64,000 nucleotides of DNA from Arcuatula senhousia (lineage: Eukaryota > Mollusca > Bivalvia > Mytilida > Mytilidae): the NCBI GenBank assembly GCA_963971305.1, contig OZ020313.1:53578203-53642202 (forward strand), read 5' to 3'. The notes beneath the pieces are model-generated. The model saw only the letters and a program-made list of their open reading frames with translations. It had not been told where the DNA came from and did not search any database. The translations under genes were made by a program, and so were the position numbers. Of the stretch, positions 53,516 to 64,000 are shown in pieces (the stretch's first letter is position 1; the number at the start of each line of letters is the position of its first letter).

Positions 53516-56145
53516 CATCGAGGTCCATCGACTAGTTTGGGTGAAATAATTGGATATTTTTGAATTAAGGATGTCAAGTAATGAGAGAAAGGTAACATAT
53601 TGTGTGATTTACTGTTTATTTTAGTCTGAATGTATGACACGTGTTAGCACACATGTACAGCAGTCTACCGTTATTGTTCGCCCCCAAAAATGCTGTTGCT
53701 TCTAAATATGCATTTTATTAGCAAAATTCTGTATGTTTTTATTCTAGGTGGTGTTTAACTATCCAGTGAAACATTATCGCATAAAAATAAATGGTTTACT
53801 CTTTTTATTGTACTCAAATCCCAGCAACCCGTCTCAGCTTTATAAGGTAGAATGACTGTATATTTATGTATCGGTTCTAAATCAGACGTGTAAAATGCAT
53901 TACAAAAATACGCTTAAGAGGTAACCAAAAATTCATGAAACTTAGATATTAAGCACATGAAGGTTAGTGGTTTTTGCGAAATTCGATTAAGAAAAATGCG
54001 ACTGTTGGTCAGACGACCCTTAGAGACATGTAGGATTTAAAAATGTCTTTCAATCATTATGGTAGTTTTTGAAAATAATCGTCAAAGGCGGATATAGTTT
54101 AGGACCGGCGTGCCAGACGTCCGTCCTCCTGTTTGATAAGAAATTTGGTTAGGAATTCTATGAAACAAGAGGTCCAAGAAGGTTCCCATTTGAAAATTTC
54201 TGGATCCGCCACAGCAATTTGTAAACGGCGGTGGTTAAATTTTTGCTTGTATCTTCTAATAAGTCTAGAAGTTAAAGAGGCCTATAATAAGGTTATATAT
54301 AGTCCAGTCCCTATTATTTTAAATTTTGTTGAATTTTTGATCTTCTGTTCATTTGAAGCCAGGATAAAAGGGTTTATCGATTTTTCTGGTAAACAAATTT
54401 GGTATCGGGGAATAAATGGTTCGTTACCCCTTTCTAAGAATTTTCCAGTTATCCGGTTTTGTCGAATACTGATATTTAGTGAAGTCATAGCTTATTCATT
54501 CAAAGGTGACACTATTCGTCGGTAAGTTGCTCAAATCAAAATTGCTAGTTTTACGGTCCTTACAGGTGTGCTATAAATTCTCAAGAATAGCTAAAAGCAC
54601 ATGCAACTTTGAAGAATATGTTACGGTTATCTTCTTTTCTATGTATTAATAAATCGTCAAAACATACTTAGAATTGATGAGTTAAAAGAGAAGGGCAAAG
54701 ACTTAAACTGTTTTGGGCAAGTGATAAATCACCACACCACATTCCTCATGTTTACCCAAGTTTGCAAGGAATTAGTTATTTATGTTGACTAATATATACT
54801 TTTAATTGGTATTTAACTTCATATGCATGTTAGATGGGTAGTGTTTGTTATGCAAAAATTTTCAGATTTCTTTTAGGACAGAAGAATTCGAAGTACCAAG
54901 GTGGGTAGCAATCTAACCCTGTTAATCTATGCATATTCTGAAAATGGCTTCTATTGAATTGCGGCATTTGAGTCAAAATAATTGCAAGACAGAAAATCAT
55001 AAGAGACGTACTCTACCCAAAAAGTTCAAACAAGTAATTCAAAACCAACACCAAAGTTTTTTGTTCATGTGTATTTAAAGTTAAGAAAGTAAAGTATCAA
55101 AAACAACAACACAATTTTGAGTTTAGACGACCGGAAAATCGGAAGAGAGTGTTTGCTCTAGCATAGGAGTTCACGTTTATCGCAATATAGTAACAATATA
55201 TTTATTTTTCTCAGAATGTATAACACCAACTCACTCATTAAGTCAGCTTTTAAATTTCACATTACAAGGCAAGATGCGTCTCATGAATTTATTATATGGA
55301 TACTCAGCCCTGACTCTGAATGGCACTATTTACCCTGCATTTTACACACCAGTAACACATATTTGCATTATAAATGCCTCGAATAGTTGAATAATTTCAT
55401 TCCAGGTTTTAGAATTCTATTTCGAGAAAGGGGAAGCATGATTTCGACGACAACGGGTGGAAAATGGGCTTTTGGTGTTCAAATTTATACATATTAGCCA
55501 CTCAAACAAGAGAGCCGGGTCAAAAATGCATACTGGCAAAGTGCGATAGTATAACCATACTCTCTAAAATCGTTAAATATCAGTCTTTATGCAGAAGTTA
55601 GAACAGCTAATTTTGGATTTCAGATATTTATTTCAAGTTCTCTCTGTACTGTTTTCTTGACGGAACATTGTTTGTTGCGAGAAAAAAAACAAAGTATCAT
55701 ATTGATCTATACAATTTCGTTACCAGTTGAGTGTATAAATTGAATATAAGTTCTTTGCTTATTAGAAGCCTAGTTTGTAGCCAAAATGATCGATGCTTAA
55801 CTTCTATAGGAAATCATAAATTATACACTGTACACAGTTATCTATAGTTCAAGTAGAAGCATGTTCGTCCTATATACTTCATTCGAAAAATGACGTAATC
55901 ATACATCTTTCAATTCAATGAAAGGGCGCATGAAATGGATATCCAAACGGGGTGATCGGACACTATGAAGAAACATTGAAGTCATGTCACTCACATAATT
56001 TTGTTAAACCACGGACTTTGCACCGATCTAGTGTGTGGATTTATTCTGTCTTTATATGTTAATATTATTACATACGATCATACATACACTCATCATCGGT
56101 CCTGTAATGTGAAAACAACTGTCTGATGAAATATTGTTTTTGCAT
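53516..56145. other. Long stretch without a supported gene
   Basis: AT-rich, unique-looking. The longest frame (54133-54525, 130 codons) contains the dispersed 'tctggatccgcca' MITE end and no domain, so I leave it unannotated. The surrounding small frames show nothing. Confidence 0.45.
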
Positions 56146-56149
56146 AAGT

Positions 56150-56345
56150 GGTCGTGCATACATACGTAATCCATCCATCCATCCATCCATCCATTCATAC
56201 ATACATGCATAACATTACATACATACATACATACATGCATACATGCATACATACATACATACATACATGCATTACTTACATACACACATACAAACAAACA
56301 TACATTACATACATGTATATACACACAAACAAACAAACATACATT
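56150..56345 (+). repeat. (CATA)n / (CATC)n microsatellite
   Basis: Compound tetranucleotide tract with six CATC units then CATA and CAAA variants. Open frames on both strands (56052-56336, 56148-56354) are simply translated microsatellite. Confidence 0.95.
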
Positions 56346-57269
56346 ACAAACTAGAATGGCAGTCTTCCATGGAAGACGTATATATCGCCTGTGTCTTTAA
56401 ATATTCGGTAAACAGTAGATGAATTACGGGCATAAAATCGATTTACACCATATAGTACTAAAGGAGGAAGCTAAATACCAAATATCAAGAGGTTGTGAAT
56501 GTAGTTGCTCTGAAAACTAAAAAAATTTCGTGACGCTGCAGGACAACTTCGGCACAGGACGACGCAATACGACGGATGGTGCCAATTAATGCAACCCATA
56601 AAAGTCGTTTCTGCAACACGTTGCAGGCGACATAATTACATACTACATACATGAGGGTCGGTAGGGTCTTTTACGAGATAGCTGGAAAGGTTTATTTATA
56701 CACGGGGAATTCGGAATTTTACCCACAAAACTTGGGGAATTCGGGATGATTTTTTTCTACGTCTTTCTGCTCTATTAATTTACCGGGAGCGCGTGATTTA
56801 GTATTTTTTTTTTCTTTCTTTCTCGATTGCATTTTTTTTACAAACTTCGCTTACATGTATACATGCGGAAAATATTGGTCACAATTAAAACAAGACATAT
56901 TGTATATATTAAAACTGATGAATAAAATTCGGAAGATGAATATACAAGTATAAAAGCTTTATTTATAGCAGTGGTTCATAGTTATTTTGCGAGAAGGATA
57001 AAGTCTGGTCCGTTGGATAATGGTTTGTTGATAAAAACTAGTAATTTTAGTTACGAAATAATGAAGGGGTTTCTGATATCAACTATCAATTTTTCGGTAT
57101 TTCTGTAATAACATTTCTATTAGATTGATACCATTATACAATGCCTTATTACTGATTATTAGTTAAGTTTTCATGTAAAAAGGCATTTAATTATATAAGT
57201 AAAGGGGGTCTTTCAGCTGGGCCTCAGACGCGAAGCAGCTGCATTCCGCACTTACTTAAGTGGCGGTTG
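56346..57269. other. No recognisable gene
   Basis: AT-rich sequence without domain-bearing frames. Confidence 0.4.
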
Positions 57270-57291
57270 ACAGTGAATTCACTGTCAATTT
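57270..57291. repeat. 22-bp perfect palindrome
   Basis: 'ttgacagtgaa' followed directly by its reverse complement. It lies 6 bp upstream of the 610-bp direct repeat and is not present before the second copy. Confidence 0.9.
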
Positions 57292-57297
57292 GGCATA

Positions 57298-57907
57298 ATT
57301 CGCTGCTTCGTGAACTTAAAGAACATTTTAAGGGGTTTTGGTCTCTTCAACCGTGTATACCACAGTAATCCAAAATTTCTTTGATTCAGCCATCTGTGTA
57401 TCCCACGGTGGTTCTTAAGGGGTTTCGGTCTTAAATATTATTCACCCGTGTATCCCACGGTGACGCCAAATTATTCTGCATATTTATATTTGTATTGATT
57501 TCTGGTTGCCATTCACAATATTCGGTAACCATTTATCTGATCATTGAATGTTGATATTTTATGTTTATTATATATTATCTTAAACTATCATTTCTTTAGC
57601 CACCCGTGCATCCCACGGTGGAATTTATTTTATTGATTATCTATTGATTATTTATTGATTATCTATTGATTATTTATTGATTATCTAGATTTATATGATA
57701 TATGAGAAATCATTCATATTTATTATTGTAAATCCTTATTAAAGCTGAGGCCCAATAATGCCAAACCTTACAAAGAGTTTTCATTTCCCCCCTTAGTTAT
57801 AAATGGGTATGCATTATTAGCAAGAGAGGTTTGGTTAAAAGCAGAAAAATTTGAAACTTATCACTGCATCATGTTTGTTTTATTTTTGTTTATGCATCAG
57901 AGATAAT
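57298..57907 (+). repeat. 610-bp direct repeat, copy 1 (LTR-like)
   Basis: Matches 58958-59567 base for base at a constant 1660-bp offset. I see one substitution (57587/59247). It contains four copies of a 'cccgtgtatcccacggtg'-type motif (near 57344, 57390, 57445 and 57600) and a short 'ttgattatctattgattatt' tandem tract. Confidence 0.92.
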
Positions 57908-58082
57908 GAAATTTAAGTACGTTATACTTAAATTTGGTTATCGCGGTAAGTACCTTTTGTTAATGGTTGTTAGTTTATAGAAATTACGTCGTTGCAATTG
58001 TTACGTCACAATGTCAAGGACGTCATTACTTCATTGATTTTCTTGAAGACAAGACGTAAAAGTGGTTGCAATACAATTTTTT
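57908..58082 (+). repeat. Short dispersed element with a 5' hairpin (copy 2)
   Basis: Begins exactly at the end of the first 610-bp repeat. Same sequence as 53277-53452. Confidence 0.85.
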
Positions 58083-58957
58083 ATCCCACCACATACATTC
58101 CTACCCATTTTTAAGGAGAAATAAGATAACCTAATTTACTATACTTGGTAGTTATATCTAAAATATTGTTACAACATTATTTAAATACTTGAAGTGTCCT
58201 TTTCGGTGAACTTTAATTATTCCTAACTATATAAAGTCACATCGTGTTTATAAGATAAAAAGTTAATTTATTTAGAATATGATTCTGCCGGGGATTAGAA
58301 TTTATACTTTCAGATGCAAGAACATTGGTTGAAGTATCCATGACCTATGCTTTAGCTGGCACGAGCTCGATTTGGGGAGCAGGCTTCTTTGATTGAAGTG
58401 TCAAATCTTTTCTCAGAGGATTCAGCCGGGAGAAGTGGAAAGCTCTAACTAAGTACGAGGTTTAGAATAATGGATTCGTACATTTTACCGATCAAGCAAT
58501 CGCGTAAAGATATGTGCTGCTAGATTTTCCAGGACAAGCAACATCAATCAATCAATCCACTAATTAATCATTTGGATCAATCAATCAACCAATCAAGTGG
58601 AAATCATAATAAGAACTATATAAAAGAGGTGGAGTGCTATTCAAACCGTTAGAAATTGTTTTTTTTTTTAAGAGGTATAAAACGTCTGAACCGCTAGGAA
58701 TAACAACTTATAAACTTAACTCACAACATGAAGTGTGCCGTATTCTGAACAACGCAAGAACTTTCAGCTGTTTACTTGTTGAATGAGGAAAATTATCAGC
58801 GTTCATTCTCTCCGTGAATAGTTTTAAATACTGATATCTCAACGCATGTAAAAGATGTTTTATATAAGAAATAGTCGGAAATCAAAGAGAAAGTTATGTG
58901 CTTTGGAACCGTTTAGAAATTTCAACACCGATATGTCGTTATATGTGTGCTTTAATG
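58083..58957. other. Interior between the two 610-bp repeats
   Basis: No gag/pol-like frame. A 'caatcaatcaatc' tract at 58544-58600. If the direct repeats are LTRs, the element is a non-coding miniature. Confidence 0.5.
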
Positions 58958-59567
58958 ATTCGCTGCTTCGTGAACTTAAAGAACATTTTAAGGGGTTTTG
59001 GTCTCTTCAACCGTGTATACCACAGTAATCCAAAATTTCTTTGATTCAGCCATCTGTGTATCCCACGGTGGTTCTTAAGGGGTTTCGGTCTTAAATATTA
59101 TTCACCCGTGTATCCCACGGTGACGCCAAATTATTCTGCATATTTATATTTGTATTGATTTCTGGTTGCCATTCACAATATTCGGTAACCATTTATCTGA
59201 TCATTGAATGTTGATATTTTATGTTTATTATATATTATCTTAAAATATCATTTCTTTAGCCACCCGTGCATCCCACGGTGGAATTTATTTTATTGATTAT
59301 CTATTGATTATTTATTGATTATCTATTGATTATTTATTGATTATCTAGATTTATATGATATATGAGAAATCATTCATATTTATTATTGTAAATCCTTATT
59401 AAAGCTGAGGCCCAATAATGCCAAACCTTACAAAGAGTTTTCATTTCCCCCCTTAGTTATAAATGGGTATGCATTATTAGCAAGAGAGGTTTGGTTAAAA
59501 GCAGAAAAATTTGAAACTTATCACTGCATCATGTTTGTTTTATTTTTGTTTATGCATCAGAGATAAT
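58958..59567 (+). repeat. 610-bp direct repeat, copy 2
   Basis: See copy 1. Downstream flank starts 'ttgacctatcaatc'. Confidence 0.92.
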
Positions 59568-60479
59568 TTGACCTATCAATCAATCAAAAGTGTTTAAAAT
59601 GACCTTTGAAATGGGGAAAAATGGTAAAACTTTTTCGAAGTTTTTATATGAAAGTTTTCAACATAAACATATTTTCTTTCACTTCCTCGCTCATATTTTG
59701 TCAATACCGAAAACATTTGGCTTTAAACGTTATTTTATTTGGCACGCGTAATATCTCCTTTTAAAGTAATGTTGTGTTCCACATTTTGACTTCTATTTCA
59801 TTTGGTTCATTGGTCAATGGACAATAACAAAGTTAAAAATAACAATTAAATCTCCCTACTGGTCAATGCTCCTTGGGGAAAAATTTGTGTCCTTTATGCA
59901 AAAACTTTTTTTATCTTTTCTTGATGCAAATAGACCAACTATTTTTTTCACCGCTCATTTTAAAAATTTGTTCAGCGAGTCAGTTTTTGTTGAATTATTT
60001 CTCAAAAAGCACGTGCTGGTGATTGTAGTTATTTATATTCTCTCTAAAACCATTGGTCAAAAGTTTGATGTAAACACTTTCCTTAAAAGGTAGATTCTTC
60101 GACCTGTTAAATACTTATCAACAAACCCATATCGGAAGTATGGCAATCAAAGGTAATTCAGATGGTACATCACGTCGATTTTCTACTGTGGGAATGAAAA
60201 TCTGTTTAAACATTAATTATAAAGTAGATTTTTACATTCTGGTTAAAAGTCTTTGGCAGTAGTATTAACCAATTGATACTTATTTTAGAATGTTAATTTC
60301 TTTTTTAATTTGTATCATTTTTAAGAATTATGTCAGTTGGAGTGATCATGCTTCACTAAATCATTAAGAACCAAATAACATCATTTTTGTGTGCAAGAAA
60401 CACTATATTGACTGCTTGACAGCTGAATTTGGGGTTTATTGTACCAGCAATAGCCCCACATATATAGCTAGAGCACTGT
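59568..60479. other. No recognisable gene
   Basis: Contains a 75-codon hydrophobic frame (59866-60093) with no family features. Confidence 0.35.
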
Positions 60480-61580
60480 CTAAGGAGGATTTATTGACAA
60501 TCACATATTTGTCATTTCTACTTGGGGTGCGTTGGTGTTGATAACATTCCATCTCTGTATTTGATTCCTGAATTACATAAGCAAATTTGACAAACTGCGC
60601 TTCATTGAAGGGTCATCAAAATGTACCACTAAACTTCTTTTACATTCTGTTGACTTCAATACTATCGACAATAAAAGCCAGAAATATTACGATTGTTGTA
60701 ATTCTAGAAATGGTGTCGATTAAATATGGATCCTGAAGAATTCGAAAGAACTATTGGAGATTCTTAGCTCAAAATCAGTTTAATCTTACAACAGCATCAA
60801 AACTTTCGATTTCTCCACTCCTTACACTTCTATTCCGCATGAACAACTCAAATAACGATTGGCACAGCTGATTAAAGGCATCTTAAAAAAAGAATGAAAA
60901 ACGGAGGTCTTACAGTAAGACTTACTTTTTCATCAATGAGTACAAGAAAAAGAACACATATACAGAAGGCCAAAATCATCGACACGCTCAATTTTCTAAT
61001 CGACAACATATTTGTTTAGTTTGGTGGACGTGTTTTTCAGCAAAAACTTGGGATTCCAATGGGCACTTACTGTGCGCCTTTGCTTGCTGATTTGTTTTTC
61101 ATTCATATGAAACAGACTTTTTACAATCTCCTCAAGACAAAAAAGATCGTAGACTAGCTCTCTCTTTTAACCTCACGTTCCGTTATATTGATGAATTTTT
61201 TTTCACAAAACAATTATCGATTGGGTGACTTTCTCCATCTCATATATCCTCAGGAACTTGAGATAAAGGACGCAACGGATTCTAGGAAGTCTGCTTCACG
61301 TTTAGATCTACATCTCGAAATTGACTCTTAAGGTAGATTTTCAACAAAACTTTATGACAAATGTGATGACTTCAACTTTTTAATCGTCAATTTTCCCTTC
61401 TTATGTAGCAACATTCCGTCCGCTCCCGCTTATGGAGTTTTTATATCACAGAAGTTGCTCCACGGTTGCTGTCTTCGCTCAAGAAATATTGCGGTAGACA
61501 CCTTGTTCTCGTAGACAAATATTGGATTTCTAACTCTCAAATGAGTGCAGATGTTGATTTGTCGTAGAATTTTGTTTTGT
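60480..61580 (+). pseudogene. Penelope-like element reverse transcriptase, decayed
   Basis: Plus strand through several shifts: 'LYLIPELHK', 'RFIEGSSKCTTKLL' (near 60610), 'IWILKNSKELLE'-like (60735), 'SIKTFDFSTPYTSIPHEQLK' (60795-60855), 'FGGRVFQQKLGIPMGTYCAP' (61020-61078) and 'LLADLFFIHMKQTF'. A decayed catalytic region follows ('YIDEFFFTKQLSIG' for the usual YIDD box, so the second Asp is lost), then 'SASRLDLHLEID'-like and 'YGVFISQKLLH'-like sequence. The order is that of PLE RT. Stops and a mutated active site show it is dead. No GIY-YIG domain was seen. Confidence 0.8.
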
Positions 61581-61830
61581 CTTCCTTTACCAGATTTGAC
61601 ATACTGAATTGAAAATTAGCAGCACGACGGGTGTGCTACACAGGCAGGAACCACATACTCTTCCGGAACACCTAAGTTCACTCTTGTTACGACTTTAGTT
61701 TGCGTTGTTGATTTCAGTTTGTGTTTCTTCGGGTTGTTCTTGTCCGTGCTTACCGGTTTTGTCGTTGCCCTTACGGACTTTTGAAACTCAAATGCACCCT
61801 TTGTGCGTCTTTGCTTCTTAGTTTGAATTG
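61581..61830 (+). repeat. PLE 3' region
   Basis: 'gtgctacacaggcaggaacc', 'tactcttccggaacaccta', 'ttaccggttttgtcgttgcc'. Same blocks as 47880-48075 and the minus strand of 43930 and 44380-44460. Confidence 0.6.
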
Positions 61831-62819
61831 TTGAGTCGTATTCTAATCGATATGCTTGATTTTTTTAATATCATTCGATTGATGATTGTACGTAAGCTGT
61901 CACTCATAACAAGTGCTGCTCTATGTTCAGTTTTTATTTTTTTTGTCTTTTGGTCTTTGTAATTCTCTTGTAGAAATGAACTTTTTATGGATATAGTTTT
62001 TACTCAATAGCAAAAGTCAAATTCAATAGTCATTTTATAGGTGCCTGTCCCAAGCCTGAAGGAATATCAAAGGAAATATGCGCAATATACATAACATTGT
62101 ACACGTTGTTTATGAAAGGTGTTCTATGTCCAGAGGATTTGGCGGTTTTTTATTGGATTGGCATTGGGGTTCAATTAATTACATGGAGGTCTCATTGATT
62201 CTGATACCCGTACACAATTCGATGAATTGATAAATGCCTCCATCACAAGCATAATTCACGGGCAAAAAATACGATACACCATTCATCACAAGCCAAGATT
62301 TCGGTACGAGCATATTTTTCTCAGTTAATCAATACAATTCATTTTTAAATAATGATGTGAAAACATGTAAAAAAAAGATGCTGCTCCATATGCATATACC
62401 AAATTTTTAACGTTCTAAGCAAAAGCAATCTCCATGTCGTAAAGTTAAGTGTTTGTTCAATTTCTTTTTACAGAAGAAATGGTGTCAAAATACTAGTATT
62501 TGCCTTGCATTAGTTTGAAGAAAAAAATGCGTTTTTATTTATTTTTTTGTTGGGTTTTGTTCATATTGTTCATTAATTTTGTGAAACACAAATATTTATA
62601 TTATATAAATATTTTGTATACAAATGAAAGAAATTAAGAATCAAAGGCTGGTCATCTATCATAAATGTCCAAATCTCCAGCACGAACCGTCGCCTCCTCC
62701 ATCCGCAAGCAGCTTTCTATACATTGCAACAGTTATCGATTCCTTCACGAGTAAAAAATTCGCGTAACCAAATTCGGCCCTGATTACACCTTTAAATCTT
62801 GGCAAAACTGGCGTCCCGT
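61831..62819. other. No recognisable gene
   Basis: AT-rich. No frame with family features. Confidence 0.4.
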
Positions 62820-63270
62820 GCGGGGCCCGGGTGGCTAATAGACAGAGCCTTGCTTGTCGTAAGAGGCGACTAAGTGTCTTGGGATTCTTACGTCGGGTCA
62901 GTGCTCAGCCCACAAAGCGACCAAATGTGTACCCTTGGTGGCTGAATAGGGTGGCCCTCGTCCCCGGGGGTTGTCAGGTCTAAAGTACGGAAACCCTGAC
63001 CGCTGACCATAGTGGGCCAACATATGTTGAGAGTGCCACGCTTCATGCACGTAAAAGACCCCTTTGTGGACCGCCAAGTAGTGCACCACATAGGCAAACT
63101 TTTCCGCCCCCCCCCCTAATCACCTCTTCAAAATTTACCAGTCCTTTGTTTCCCACCCCACCCCTATATTTTTTCATCATCATCATCATTTCATATTCAT
63201 TTTATCATCCTTTTTATGTTCATCACCTGCATGTTAATAGCGTTGCACGGGCGTAAAACATCAACTCATC
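62820..63270 (+). mobile_element. SINE-like interspersed repeat (copy 2)
   Basis: Fuller copy of the family at 40159-40610. Head 'cggggcccgggtggctaata', middle 'cggaaaccctgaccgctgac', a C run, a (CAT)n tract, and end 'gcgttgcacgggcgtaaaac'. Minus-strand frames 62888-63097 are artefacts. Confidence 0.6.
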
Positions 63271-63536
63271 AAAAACTGGCACAATTCTAACCACAAAATA
63301 AATAAGAAAAGTATTTGGCAAGAATTGATATATATTAAAATACGAAAATTAACATCGATTTAAGAGACTTATTCCTAGTGGGGCATGTAAACAAAAACAG
63401 TTTGATATGAAAAAAATATGTACAAATGTAAACGAATGTACTTAGAAATATGTAAAAATGTTTTTATTAATGACTTAGAAATATGTAAAAATGTTTTTAA
63501 TTAATGACAAAATATAAACATTCTTCGTAAACAAGG

Positions 63537-63820
63537 TACAACAAGGTATTAATTTAACTCGGAATTATTTTGATATCCGGAAAAATCACTTTTCCACTTG
63601 CAATAACAACTAACTCAACTAAGGGGTTAGTCCATACTAACCATGCATGCATGGACTAACTTTAGGTTAGTAACCATTCATGTTTTATATAGAAACTAAC
63701 TAAAGGTTAGTCCATGCATGCATGGACTAACCCCTTAGTTGAGTTAGTTGTTATTGCAAGTGGAAAAGTTCTTTTTCCGGATATTAAAATAATTCCGAGT
63801 TAAATTAATACCTTGTTGTA
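63537..63820. repeat. 284-bp imperfect palindrome (fold-back or MITE)
   Basis: The outer ~100 bp on each side are near-perfect complements: 'acaacaaggtattaattta' on the left and its complement ending at 63820. Both halves contain the 20-bp palindrome 'agtccatgcatgcatggact'. Flanking 'ta' at both ends would fit a TA duplication, but this is weak. Confidence 0.85.
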
Positions 63821-64000
63821 CTCTTATTACTCAACGCTGATTTACAACAGTTCATCACAAGTCTGGCTTGAGGTAGGTCTTAGATAACGTATTTTTTGTA
63901 ATTTGTGTATTGAAAATCCTATTGTTCAGTTGAAAAGTGTTTATTTTAATGGTAAAATGTGTTTTGAATTTAGAAATGAGTGTGGTCTAACCTCTGAGGG
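63821..64000. other. Window end, nothing recognised
   Basis: AT-rich sequence continuing out of the window. Confidence 0.3.

Noticed and set aside
54133..54525. 130-codon frame as a gene
   Set aside because: It contains a dispersed MITE end, no domain, no start context and AT-driven composition.
56052..56354. Cysteine/valine-rich and isoleucine/histidine-rich proteins
   Set aside because: Direct translation of a CATA/CATC microsatellite.
1..64000. tRNA, rRNA, bacterial operons or insertion sequences
   Set aside because: No cloverleaf with B-box, no rRNA core and no prokaryotic gene organisation were seen.

Overview
The window reads as nuclear DNA of a marine bivalve, most likely a mussel (Mytilus-like). 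It is AT-rich, intron- and repeat-dominated, and has no bacterial-style gene packing. Its repeat families are ones I associate with bivalves: Penelope-like elements (PLEs) with hammerhead ribozymes, pearl/Helitron-like non-autonomous elements with repeated 'ggcggccatcttg' blocks, BEL/Pao and DIRS/Ngaro-like retroelements, and a degenerate non-LTR element. The species assignment is inference. No rRNA, tRNA or CRISPR locus was found.

Layout. 0-4 kb: hammerhead-bearing terminal unit on the minus strand, a five-copy tandem repeat, and a decayed LINE carrying two ~100-bp palindromes. 4-8 kb: mostly non-coding; one good candidate first exon (5760-5849) and a MITE. 8.3-13.7 kb: cluster of Helitron/pearl-like modules with terminal hairpins. 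14-16.4 kb: repeats, then the one clearly intact gene, an alpha-1,3-fucosyltransferase (GT10) on the minus strand. 17-18.8 kb: second Helitron-like family. 19.0-24.1 kb: a giant near-perfect inverted repeat (2 x 2153 bp, 814-bp centre). 24.1-28.3 kb: minisatellite, TTACAAA-rich repeat units, a truncated Helitron-like copy and a broken BEL/Pao element. 29.6-32.2 kb: two ~384-bp units, each containing a full hammerhead-ribozyme fold, separated by a hAT-like insertion with 8-bp target duplication. 34.2-36.5 kb: a CRISPR-looking (but eukaryotic) interspersed repeat array next to a DIRS/Ngaro-like RT-RNaseH-tyrosine recombinase element. 36.5-39 kb: more TTACAAA units. 40-48.5 kb: SINE-like copy, LINE tail, degenerate repeats, and a mosaic of PLE fragments in both orientations ending in a well-formed hammerhead ribozyme. 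49.37-52.41 kb: a complete-looking 3.04-kb mobile element with 203-223-bp terminal inverted repeats and a 6-bp target duplication, resembling a miniature Polinton/Maverick, encoding a C2H2 protein and a CxxC/CxxC protein. 52.5-64 kb: one candidate terminal exon, a 610-bp direct-repeat pair, another PLE RT copy, a second SINE-like copy and a terminal palindrome.

How it works together: apart from the fucosyltransferase and two candidate exons of unidentified genes, nearly everything recognisable is mobile or repeat DNA, much of it nested or rearranged. The best candidates for undescribed biology are the miniature Polinton-like element with ETS/YY1/CRE-like motifs in its inverted repeats, the unusual hammerhead in tandem ~384-bp units, and the 5-kb palindrome. 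All coordinates and homologies come from reading the sequence; no database search was run.
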